Shown in pieces: positions 17,731 to 25,247 of a DNA stretch of 64,000 nucleotides. Positions within the stretch are counted from its first letter, which is position 1, and the number at the start of each line of letters is the position of its first letter. Made by a program: the position numbers and the translations under genes. The DNA comes from Anabaena sp. UHCC 0187 (GTDB taxonomy: Bacteria; Cyanobacteriota; Cyanobacteriia; Cyanobacteriales; Nostocaceae): contig NZ_VILB01000005.1 of NCBI RefSeq assembly GCF_009712035.1, forward strand, positions 62,001-126,000, written 5' to 3'. The notes below the pieces were generated by a model, which made no database searches, had not been told where the DNA came from, and saw only the letters and a program-made list of their open reading frames with translations.

Positions 17731-18477
17731 ATGCTCTTACATTTAAGCACTTGGCCAGAAGTTGAAACTTATCTGCAACAATCTCAAGGAATTATTTTAC
17801 CCATTGGTTCAACAGAACAACATGGCCCAACGGGATTAATTGGGACTGATGCGATTTGTGCAGAATCTATTTCCAAAGGTGTTGGGGAAGCAACTCAAGC
17901 AATGGTAGCACCAACTATTAATGTGGGAATGGCATTACATCATACTGCTTTTCCCGGCACAATTAGTTTACGTCCTAGCACTTTAATTTTAGTAGTTAAA
18001 GATTATTTAACTTGTTTAGTCAAAGCTGGTTTTACCAAGTTCTATTTTATTAATGGACATGGGGGAAATATTGCGACTCTCAAAGCTGCTTTTTCGGAAA
18101 CTTACGCTCATTTAGAAGATTTACAAATTCCCAATTCCGCAAAAGTACAATGTCAAATTGCTAATTGGTTTATGGGTGGTTATGTGTACAAACTTGCCAA
18201 AGAATTGTATGGTGATCAAGAAGGTTCTCATGCTACTCCCAGTGAAGTAGCTGTTACCAAATATGTTTATCCAGAAGCAATTAAAAAAGCATATCTTGAT
18301 CCAGAAGTTGCGGGTGGACATAAAATTTATAGTTCCGCTGATTTTCGGTTACGTTATCCAGATGGGAGAATGGGTTCAAATCCAGATTTAGCAACCCCAG
18401 AACATGGGAAGCAGTTTTATGATTTGTCTGTGGAGGAATTGAGTAAGGGGTATTTGGAGTTTTTGAAGGGGGAATAA
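17731..18477 (+). CDS. Creatininase-family amidohydrolase
   Basis: 248 residues. Metal-binding motifs of the creatininase fold are intact: PIGSTEQHGPTGLIGTDA (Glu, His, Asp near residues 30-45), FINGHGGN (about 109-116), and GSHATPSE (Glu, about 165). The family includes creatinine amidohydrolase and MftE-like peptidases, and cyanobacterial members have no established substrate. The enzyme should be cytosolic and metal-dependent. A heptamer array directly upstream replaces a recognisable Shine-Dalgarno, so expression probably depends on sequences within or beyond the array. Confidence 0.85.
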   Translation: MLLHLSTWPEVETYLQQSQGIILPIGSTEQHGPTGLIGTDAICAESISKGVGEATQAMVAPTINVGMALHHTAFPGTISLRPSTLILVVKDYLTCLVKAGFTKFYFINGHGGNIATLKAAFSETYAHLEDLQIPNSAKVQCQIANWFMGGYVYKLAKELYGDQEGSHATPSEVAVTKYVYPEAIKKAYLDPEVAGGHKIYSSADFRLRYPDGRMGSNPDLATPEHGKQFYDLSVEELSKGYLEFLKGE

Positions 18478-18550
18478 ATGAAAGTCGCTATCTAATAAAT
18501 TCGTCAAAAGTAGCTATAACCAATTCTATTCTTCTTAAAGATGTCATAAT

Positions 18551-18570
18551 TAAACTGTTAAACCAGTTTA
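18551..18570. promoter_or_regulatory. Palindromic operator candidate upstream of the DUF262 operon
   Basis: Perfect 7-bp arms TAAACTG / CAGTTTA with a 6-bp spacer end 21 bp before the DUF262 ATG. It lies where a -10/+1 region would be expected, so a bound protein would block transcription. No regulator gene is adjacent. Confidence 0.5.
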
Positions 18571-18591
18571 GATAAGAAAAGGAGTGAAAAT

Positions 18592-19707
18592 ATGGATGAT
18601 CAATTACAAGATAGCGATGTCATTGAAAAAGATGAAGACACTGCTGAAGAGGATAGAGGTGATAGTGGAGGGTTATATCCTTATGACCCAACTAAAGCAG
18701 ATATTGATATTAGAGAAGAACCGCAAACAGTTTTCGAGTTAATGAGAAAATATGATAATGGAAAACTGATAATTGATCCTGAGTTTCAACGTAATCTAGT
18801 TTGGACAATCGAAAAAAGAAGTAAATTTATTGAATCAGTTATCCTTAACTTTCCTATACCACCTTGGTATGTTAATCAAACTAAAGAAGGCAAGTACATT
18901 ATAGTAGATGGTCTACAGAGAACATCTACTTTGCATCAATTTATCAATGACGAATTTCAGCTAACAGGTTTAGAAGCTTTAACTAATTTGAATGGATATA
19001 TTTTTTCTGAACTTAAAGAGTTACCGGGTGATTATCAAACCAGAATGGAAGATAAAAAACTTAATATATATCTTATTAAACCTTCTGTCCAAGCTAAAGT
19101 TGTTTATGATATCTTTAATAGAATTAATACAGGTGGAACAAATCTTGAACGTCAAGAAGTCAGAAATTGTATATTTTCAGGAAAATCTACTAAACTGATC
19201 AAAGAATTATCAGAAACAGACTATTTTAAAAAAGCTATTGATAATGGAGTATCTCCCAGAAGAATGAAAGATAGAGAAGTTATTTTGCGTTATCTAGCAT
19301 TTATAATTTTTGATTATGAAACAGAATATCAGGGAGATTTAAGTGATTTTGTAGAAAATGCCATGAAAAAACTTAATTTGATGTCAGATGAAAAAATAGA
19401 TTTATTAAAAAAAGATTTTAAGCGAGTTATGAATCTGACTTTTGAGTTTTTTAGTAAAAGAAATTTCCGATTACCCGCAGCACAGAGGAGAGGAAGAATC
19501 AATATTGCTATTTTTGAATCTGTTTCTTATTTCTTTTCTGTAAATAGTGATAAATTTCTAGAAGATAATAAAAAACTTATTCAAGATAATTTTGATAAAT
19601 TGCTAGAGAATCAAGAATATCTTGATGCTGTTAGATATGCTACAAGCAGTAAAAATAAAGTTATTACTAGATTTAAACTCGCACAAGAAATTTTAGGAAA
19701 TATATAG
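18592..19707 (+). CDS. DUF262 (GmrSD N-terminal/ParB-like) protein
   Basis: 371 residues, first gene of a three-gene operon with a strong AAAAGGAG Shine-Dalgarno 7 bp before ATG. An acidic N-terminus (about 1-40) precedes the DUF262 core: DPEFQRNLVW (about 62-71), a helix, then IIVDGLQRTSTL (about 103-114; the DGQQR nucleotide-site motif with Leu for Gln). DUF262 is the ParB/Srx-like nucleotide-hydrolysing domain of GmrSD-type and other defence proteins. No DUF1524 HNH nuclease domain follows, unlike full GmrSD. The partner AAA ATPase starts 2 bp downstream, so the two are probably translationally coupled. Role in defence is inferred. Confidence 0.85.
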   Translation: MDDQLQDSDVIEKDEDTAEEDRGDSGGLYPYDPTKADIDIREEPQTVFELMRKYDNGKLIIDPEFQRNLVWTIEKRSKFIESVILNFPIPPWYVNQTKEGKYIIVDGLQRTSTLHQFINDEFQLTGLEALTNLNGYIFSELKELPGDYQTRMEDKKLNIYLIKPSVQAKVVYDIFNRINTGGTNLERQEVRNCIFSGKSTKLIKELSETDYFKKAIDNGVSPRRMKDREVILRYLAFIIFDYETEYQGDLSDFVENAMKKLNLMSDEKIDLLKKDFKRVMNLTFEFFSKRNFRLPAAQRRGRINIAIFESVSYFFSVNSDKFLEDNKKLIQDNFDKLLENQEYLDAVRYATSSKNKVITRFKLAQEILGNI

Positions 19708-19709
19708 AT

Positions 19710-21092
19710 ATGCTAACTCAAATTAAATTAGAAAATTTTAAATGCTTTAAAGAAAGAACTTCTTTTTCATTAGGACAATTAACACTGCTTACAGGAATCA
19801 ATGGCTGTGGTAAGTCAACTTTGCTTCAGTCTTTGCTATTAATGCGACAATCTATTGATCATAATGAAAATACTGATCAAATTTTGCTAAATGGTAATAG
19901 TGTAAGTTTAAATAGTTTTAATGATGTTAGAAATATAAACAATTCTAGAAATGAAGACATTATTTTGCAATATTGTTACAATAAATTAGTTGAAATTTAT
20001 GATACAAGTAATCCTAATAAGTATACTAAATTCAACATAAGTGGAGATGCTAAATACTTTTTGAGTGAAAATTCAGAAGATGACATGGTAGGGAAAATTC
20101 AGAAAATTCAATTTTACGATGAATTAGGATTAAATTTTTTGCAAGATGAGCATATTAATAAAAGTGATTTATATAAAATAATTTCTGTTTATGAACCTCG
20201 ATTAAGTAATTTTTTAAGCAAATTTATAGTTCATTATAATATTAATATTATAGATAAAAATAATAATACAAATTCATATAGTGGAGGTACTCTTATAAAT
20301 AATTTAATACCTGAACAACATTATCTTATGGTTGATAATATTGATAATATATATCAGAAAATAGCATCAGAGTGGTTACATAAATCTTTAAACTTTAGTC
20401 ATATTCACTATATCTCCGCAGACCGTCTGGGTCCTCAAGAATATTATTTAAAATCTACCATCAATAAATTTCCTAACGTTGGTGCAAAAGGTGAATTTAC
20501 AGTTAACTTACTCTATAAAAAAAGAGATGATTTAGTTAATGAAAAACTATGTTTAGGTGAAGATGCTAAAACACTAGCTACCCAAACTGAAGAATGGCTT
20601 AACGAAATATTTAATGGTGCAAAAGTCGAAATTCCCAGTTCTGAAAGTAATATACTCGAACTTTTATTTAATACTAGCACATCAAAAGACCGTTTTAGAC
20701 CAGCTAATGTGGGATTTGGATACAGTTATATTTTACCAATTGTTGTTTCAGGTTTGATTGCAAAAGAAGGAGAAATATTAATAGTCGAAAATCCCGAAGC
20801 ACACTTACATCCAAAAGCACAATCACGACTAGCTAAATTTTTGGCTAAAGTGAGTAGTTGTGGTGTACAAGTTTTTATTGAATCCCATAGTGATCATATT
20901 TTAAATGCCTTGCGAATCGCTGTTCTTGATGATATTATTACTCATGAAGACTTAAGTATCTTATATTTTCAACAAAATTCAGAACAGCCAGTTGTGAAAA
21001 TTCCTGTACAACCTAATGGGGGAATTGAAGAATGGCCAGAAGGATTTTTTGACCAAATGGATAAAGATTTTGCACGACTTTTCGGGATGTAA
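19710..21092 (+). CDS. DUF3696 AAA-family (OLD/RecF-like) ATPase
   Basis: 460 residues. Walker A GINGCGKST is at 29-37. A long, divergent, Asn-rich insertion (about 60-230) follows, where the coiled-coil or dimerisation part is expected. The ABC-like C-terminal half has Walker B-type LIVENPEAHLHP (about 355-366), the switch ESHSDHILNALRIA (about 390-403), and the DUF3696 ending EEWPEGFFDQMDKDF. Such RecF/Rad50-like ATPases act as nucleic-acid sensors or switches in Septu, Gabija and related defence systems, though none is an exact match. It is sandwiched between DUF262 and a toxin-like gene with 2-3 bp spacing. Confidence 0.88.
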   Translation: MLTQIKLENFKCFKERTSFSLGQLTLLTGINGCGKSTLLQSLLLMRQSIDHNENTDQILLNGNSVSLNSFNDVRNINNSRNEDIILQYCYNKLVEIYDTSNPNKYTKFNISGDAKYFLSENSEDDMVGKIQKIQFYDELGLNFLQDEHINKSDLYKIISVYEPRLSNFLSKFIVHYNINIIDKNNNTNSYSGGTLINNLIPEQHYLMVDNIDNIYQKIASEWLHKSLNFSHIHYISADRLGPQEYYLKSTINKFPNVGAKGEFTVNLLYKKRDDLVNEKLCLGEDAKTLATQTEEWLNEIFNGAKVEIPSSESNILELLFNTSTSKDRFRPANVGFGYSYILPIVVSGLIAKEGEILIVENPEAHLHPKAQSRLAKFLAKVSSCGVQVFIESHSDHILNALRIAVLDDIITHEDLSILYFQQNSEQPVVKIPVQPNGGIEEWPEGFFDQMDKDFARLFGM

Positions 21093-21095
21093 AAA

Positions 21096-21950
21096 ATGGA
21101 AATATTTATCAATGAGGTGTCTCTAGAGGGTCAGTATCTTAACGAAGCAGAATTTCGAGATGCAGTGAAAACGTTCACTGCTATTTTTGTGTTAATTAAT
21201 GAAAAAATTCAAGATAAGAAGCTTTACAAAGAAGAAAGTGATAGAATTAACATCTATGAAGCAATTAGAGATTCTAATTTTCCTACCAGTCTTAATCAAC
21301 TTAAAGACAAATCTTTGAAAACAGCTTTTATGAACATAGTTTTTAATAAATCAAATCCCCAAAAATGGCGTATAGAAAAACTACATTCTCCAGAAGATTT
21401 ATTTGATTGTTTAATTAGTGATGATAATTATAAAGATGTGAGTGATACTTCATTAGCTGAAGTTACAGAACGAAAATTAAAAAGTCCTGACAGTAAATAT
21501 TTACTAATTAATTTTCCAAATTCTAGTTTTAGAATGGAACATCCTGATATCAGACACAATTGTTTAATCACTATTATTAAAAATAATGATGAAATCAATC
21601 TGATATGTTTAGATGCTATAGACAGTAAATTAGCTCTGGAATGTTGGTTAGAAGAGAAACTTAATTTAAGTCAATTAGAATATTCTTTTGATAGCACAAA
21701 ATTACCAACGGATAAACAGACAATTTTACGAGATACTACAAGATTTAAAAAAACAGCAAATAAATGTCAGGGAAGATCCATTTATATTGAATTGACTACA
21801 GGCAGATATTGGTATGTAGATAATTTACATAAGAGTAACCCGCATTTAGAAGTTTTTGATAAAACAGGTAAAAATCATCTTGGAGAAGCTGATTTAGACG
21901 GAAATATTAATTATTCTAAAAGCGATTCAGATAAAATTATAGATGTTTAG
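21096..21950 (+). CDS. Operon-encoded protein with a colicin E3-like RNase C-terminal domain (putative effector)
   Basis: 284 residues. The first ~215 residues (beginning MEIFINEVSLEGQYLNEAEF) match no domain I know. The last ~65 contain Y-x-D242-x2-H245-x6-E252-(V/F)-...-G-x2-HLG (261-263)-x2-D266 and a basic residue K280. From memory, this follows the order of the colicin E3 rRNase domain, whose catalytic Asp, His and Glu sit in D-x2-H-x3-E before G-x-HLG-x2-D. The spacing between His and Glu is longer here. If active, it would cut 16S rRNA at the decoding site. It starts 3 bp after the ATPase gene. No immunity gene is recognisable. Confidence 0.65.
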   Translation: MEIFINEVSLEGQYLNEAEFRDAVKTFTAIFVLINEKIQDKKLYKEESDRINIYEAIRDSNFPTSLNQLKDKSLKTAFMNIVFNKSNPQKWRIEKLHSPEDLFDCLISDDNYKDVSDTSLAEVTERKLKSPDSKYLLINFPNSSFRMEHPDIRHNCLITIIKNNDEINLICLDAIDSKLALECWLEEKLNLSQLEYSFDSTKLPTDKQTILRDTTRFKKTANKCQGRSIYIELTTGRYWYVDNLHKSNPHLEVFDKTGKNHLGEADLDGNINYSKSDSDKIIDV

Positions 21951-22294
21951 ATGTAACATATATCTTAAATCCTGATTCTGACAGTTAATTTAGGAAATAA
22001 TTATCTTGATAAATAAAAACCTTATATATATGGGCGCACACTTTCCCACACTTACCATAAGCATACCCAAAACTCGAAACACTGTCAAGCCCCCTAGCTG
22101 AAATCACCAAAACTCGTTCAATTATTGATAAAATTCTCAATAATAATGAGAATAGACCCCCCATAATTGAGAAAGTTCTTTTTTCCCAAAATCCCATACA
22201 AATAACTTATACCCTCTCCGTGACTCTGCGCCTCTGCGAGAGAAAAAATCCGTATTTCCACAGGGACAGGCAAGAAGCCCATCCCACAAACTAA
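21951..22294. other. Intergenic region between the defence-like operon and malic enzyme
   Basis: About 344 bp between convergent genes. It contains an inverted repeat (22133-22153, ATTCTCA/TGAGAAT with a 7-bp spacer) and a CTCTGCGCCTCTGCG-type dispersed repeat (about 22214-22243). A minus-strand reading of about 70 codons has no recognisable protein character. No RNA gene is seen. Confidence 0.5.
22214..22243. repeat. Dispersed repeat, 'CTCTGCGCCTCTGCG' family
   Basis: CTCTCCGTGACTCTGCGCCT followed by CTGCGAGAGA. Related copies occur, on the other strand or diverged, at about 30178-30203, 34354-34380 and inside putA at about 53719-53750. Confidence 0.75.
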
Positions 22295-23686
22295 CTAACT
22301 TTGAGCAATACCTTCTTCCCGTGCAGCTTGTTGGACAGCAGCAGCCACAGCAGTAGCCACACGCTTATCAAACACAGAAGGGATAATATGTTCCCGATTC
22401 AAATCAGAAGGCTTAACCAAAGAAGCGATCGCACTGGCAGCTTCCAAACACATATTAGTAGTAATCGTATTAGCCCGACAATCTAAAGCCCCACGAAACA
22501 CCCCAGGAAACGCCAGGACGTTATTGATTTGGTTGGGGTAGTCACTCCGACCCGTAGCCATAACAGTGACGTTTTTAGGAACTAATTCTGGTTGAATTTC
22601 GGGAATGGGATTAGCCATTGCAAACACAATTGCATCCTTCGTCATCCCTTGTACCATTTCTGGTGTTAAAACTCCCGGTGCGCTGACACCAATGAAGACA
22701 TCTGCACCTTGAACCGCACCCGCCAAAGTTCCTTGGGCTTTAACAGCAAATTCCAGCTTTTCAGGAGTTAAATCGGTGCGATTACTGGAAATAATTCCCT
22801 GAGAGTCGCACATTAAAATGGTTTCTGCACCAGCTTTGCGAAGTAACCGAGCGATCGCAATCCCAGCCGCACCAGCACCATTAATGACAATGCGGATATC
22901 TGCAATGGATTTTTGCACAAGTTTCAGAGAATTAAATAATGCTGCCAAGGTGACAATGGCTGTACCATGTTGGTCATCATGGAAAATGGGGATATTTAAT
23001 TCTGCACGGAGTCTTTTTTCGATTTCAAAACAACGGGGGGCTGCGATATCTTCCAAATTCACACCACCAAAGACAGGGGCGATATTTTTGACAGCTTTGA
23101 CAATCTCATCTGTATCTTGAGTATCCAGGCAGATGGGAAAAGCATCAAGTCCAGCAAATTCCTTAAACAGCATGGCTTTCCCTTCCATCACAGGTAAAGC
23201 GGCTTCTGGACCCAAATTACCTAAACCTAAAACCGCACTACCATCAGTAACAATGGCGACAGTATTGCTTTTGATGGTCAGATTATACACTTCCTCTGGA
23301 TTTTCAGCGATCGCTTTACAAATCCGACCAACTCCTGGAGTGTAAGCCATGGCTAAATCAGAAACACTTTTGAGGGGAATTCTGCTGACAATACTGATTT
23401 TGCCACCGCGATGTAAATTAAAGGTACGATCATAGACATCAATTACCTTAATATCTGGTAATTCTTTTACTGCTTGCACAATGGTTTCCGCGTGTTCCGT
23501 ACTAGCCGCATCAACTGTAATATCACGGATAGATTCTTGACGGGTTTGTTCAATTAAATCAATTTGTCCAAGATTACCACCAGTTGCAGCGATCGCTTGG
23601 GTAACAGATGCTAACATCCCCACCCGGTTGGGAATCTGTAACCGCAGGGTAACACTAAAACTAGAATTAGGAGTAAGATTTTTCAT
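22295..23686 (-). CDS. Malic enzyme with N-terminal ACT domain
   Basis: 463 residues. The N-terminal ACT domain (about 8-85, SVTLRLQIPNRVGMLASVTQAIA) probably binds an amino-acid effector. The catalytic malate-binding part has VTDGSAVLGLGNLG, MEGKAMLFKEF (catalytic Lys), NLEDI and FHDDQHGT (metal ligands). The NAD(P) Rossmann motif is VINGAGAAGIAIARLL (about 267-282). It oxidatively decarboxylates malate to pyruvate in the cytosol. This is the short bacterial form without a phosphotransacetylase tail. Its start codon lies only about 30 bp from the tnpB gene upstream, so its original promoter region has been separated or replaced. Confidence 0.93.
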   Translation of the reverse strand: MKNLTPNSSFSVTLRLQIPNRVGMLASVTQAIAATGGNLGQIDLIEQTRQESIRDITVDAASTEHAETIVQAVKELPDIKVIDVYDRTFNLHRGGKISIVSRIPLKSVSDLAMAYTPGVGRICKAIAENPEEVYNLTIKSNTVAIVTDGSAVLGLGNLGPEAALPVMEGKAMLFKEFAGLDAFPICLDTQDTDEIVKAVKNIAPVFGGVNLEDIAAPRCFEIEKRLRAELNIPIFHDDQHGTAIVTLAALFNSLKLVQKSIADIRIVINGAGAAGIAIARLLRKAGAETILMCDSQGIISSNRTDLTPEKLEFAVKAQGTLAGAVQGADVFIGVSAPGVLTPEMVQGMTKDAIVFAMANPIPEIQPELVPKNVTVMATGRSDYPNQINNVLAFPGVFRGALDCRANTITTNMCLEAASAIASLVKPSDLNREHIIPSVFDKRVATAVAAAVQQAAREEGIAQS

Positions 23687-23710
23687 GGTGCTAATCTCTA
23701 TTATGAACTA

Positions 23711-23737
23711 CCCCATCTTACTTCGTTGAAGATGGGG
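23711..23737. other. Right-end hairpin of the tnpB element
   Basis: CCCCATCTT/AAGATGGGG perfect 9-bp arms with a 9-nt loop overlap the tnpB stop codon (23718-23720). In IS605-type elements this region is both the transposase-recognised end and the 3' portion of the omega RNA that guides TnpB. Confidence 0.65.
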
Positions 23738-25046
23738 TTTCTACATCCCCATCAGTAAGTTGAGATTTTTGACGTTTCACACGACCTAGTTGCTTCATAC
23801 TTCCAGCATTCTTGCGTTTGCTAGTGTTTGAAGTAGAGCTAGAATCATCTACGTCTGAGAGGCTAGTTCCTAACCCCTGTAAATTATTTGAGTGCCAAAG
23901 TAGCATGACTTCTGCGGCGGCGATATCGCGCTGTTGAGTATACCCGCAGTTATGGCAAATATGAGTTCTTTCGGCTAAACTCTTCTTTTCTTGATTTCCG
24001 CATTTTGGACAGGTTTGAGATGGTTTCACTTTGCGAGTAGGTACTTCTATAAACAAGCCACCAATGTCCGATAATTTCGCTTTTAGAGCGTCTTTTATCA
24101 TCCCCATCCCCACATCAAGAATTGATTTATTTAACCCAGCTTTTTGTTTTTTACGTTTACCTTTTTTAGCTTTGGCACTCATGTTTTTGACTTCTAGTTT
24201 TTCAGTGACTACCGTGCTATTACCGCTGATTATTCGTGTAGTTTCCTGGTGAACAAAGTTCTGTCTTTGGTTAGAAACTTTTCTCGAAAGTTTACTACCT
24301 AATTTTTGAACTTTCTTCCACCTTCTAGAAGCCTTAACTTTCTTTTTGAAATTGGGAGAACGTTTCCGACGTTTAGCTTTTCCCAACTGTTTATTTTTTT
24401 GTTCTGCTTTTCGGAAAAACCGAGGTGCAGGTACTAAACCATTATCCTCACCGTTTGTCCAAGCAATTGCATCATTACAACCTAAATCAATTGCAATAAC
24501 ACCATTATCAGTTTTGCGGCTATTCTTTAACAAAGTATCATCAATCTCCAAGACAATGGAAGCATACCATTTACCATGACGGTTAACGATATCTAAAGCT
24601 TTATGATGTCCCCAAAGTCTAGCTTTACCCCGCATTTGAATTTGACCAATCTTTGATAATTCTAAATAGCCGTTATCCCCTGTACTGTGTACTTTCCAGC
24701 CTGTAAAAGATGGGTAAGTCCAACCAGAATAATGACGAATTGACTTGAATATAGGGTACTTTCCTAGTCCCTTAAAAAACCTTTGAAAAGCAAAATCAAC
24801 CCGTTTTAATGTGGCTTGTAATGCTTGGGAATTTATTTCTTTATATTCTATCCAGACTTCTTTGAAATCCGGTAAACAGTTCTGTTGTTCAAAGTAAGAA
24901 ACAGATTTACCAAACTTTTTATATGAAGTAATACGGTTAGATACAGCAGCGTTATACAAATCTTTGTGAAGTTTGCGGTGATAGTGCAACATTTCATTGA
25001 CTTGCCTATTGGGATATAGTCTAAAAGTTGCTCTACGTAGCGCCAT
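23718..25046 (-). CDS. tnpB: TnpB, IS605-family RNA-guided endonuclease
   Basis: 442 residues. The RuvC-like catalytic triad looks intact: D187 in IAIDLG, E282 in VTEKLEV, D374 in QQRDIAAAE. A zinc ribbon CPKC (346-349) / CHNC (364-367) sits between the last two. The N-terminal wedge domain begins RRATFRLYPN. The C-terminus is extended by a Ser/Lys-rich tail (about 392-442). TnpB cleaves DNA next to a short transposon-associated motif using a guide RNA from the element's right end and helps retain the element. A GAGAGG Shine-Dalgarno precedes the start. It sits directly upstream of the malic enzyme gene on the same strand. Confidence 0.93.
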   Translation of the reverse strand: MALRRATFRLYPNRQVNEMLHYHRKLHKDLYNAAVSNRITSYKKFGKSVSYFEQQNCLPDFKEVWIEYKEINSQALQATLKRVDFAFQRFFKGLGKYPIFKSIRHYSGWTYPSFTGWKVHSTGDNGYLELSKIGQIQMRGKARLWGHHKALDIVNRHGKWYASIVLEIDDTLLKNSRKTDNGVIAIDLGCNDAIAWTNGEDNGLVPAPRFFRKAEQKNKQLGKAKRRKRSPNFKKKVKASRRWKKVQKLGSKLSRKVSNQRQNFVHQETTRIISGNSTVVTEKLEVKNMSAKAKKGKRKKQKAGLNKSILDVGMGMIKDALKAKLSDIGGLFIEVPTRKVKPSQTCPKCGNQEKKSLAERTHICHNCGYTQQRDIAAAEVMLLWHSNNLQGLGTSLSDVDDSSSTSNTSKRKNAGSMKQLGRVKRQKSQLTDGDVETPSSTK

Positions 25047-25247
25047 TGATAATTACCTCTCATTCACTTTCTTAACTTTAGACCGGGGAGTGTCAAATTG
25101 TATTGCTACGGAAAATTTTATTTTCACAAAAAAACCGTGTCATCCAAATTAATCAGATTTTAAGAATTATTGACCGCCGATAAACGCCGATAAATATGGA
25201 TGAATTCAGGAATTTTCTCATTTTAAGCAGTATAAGTACCTGGACTG

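Larger units (their letters stand above)
23700..25100 (-). mobile_element. IS200/IS605-type element carrying tnpB only
   Basis: A tnpB gene is flanked on its 3' side by a perfect hairpin (23711-23737) typical of IS605-family right ends. No Y1 transposase (tnpA) is adjacent, so the element would be mobilised in trans or is immobile. The ends are approximate: the left end cannot be fixed by eye, and the right end probably lies just beyond the hairpin, near 23700. Confidence 0.6.

Noticed and set aside
21985-22197. Minus-strand reading of about 70 codons in the convergent gap
   Set aside because: No domain, no ribosome-binding site and low-complexity hydrophobic composition.
22818-23345. Plus-strand readings over the malic enzyme gene
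   Set aside because: The minus strand encodes intact malic-enzyme motifs throughout.
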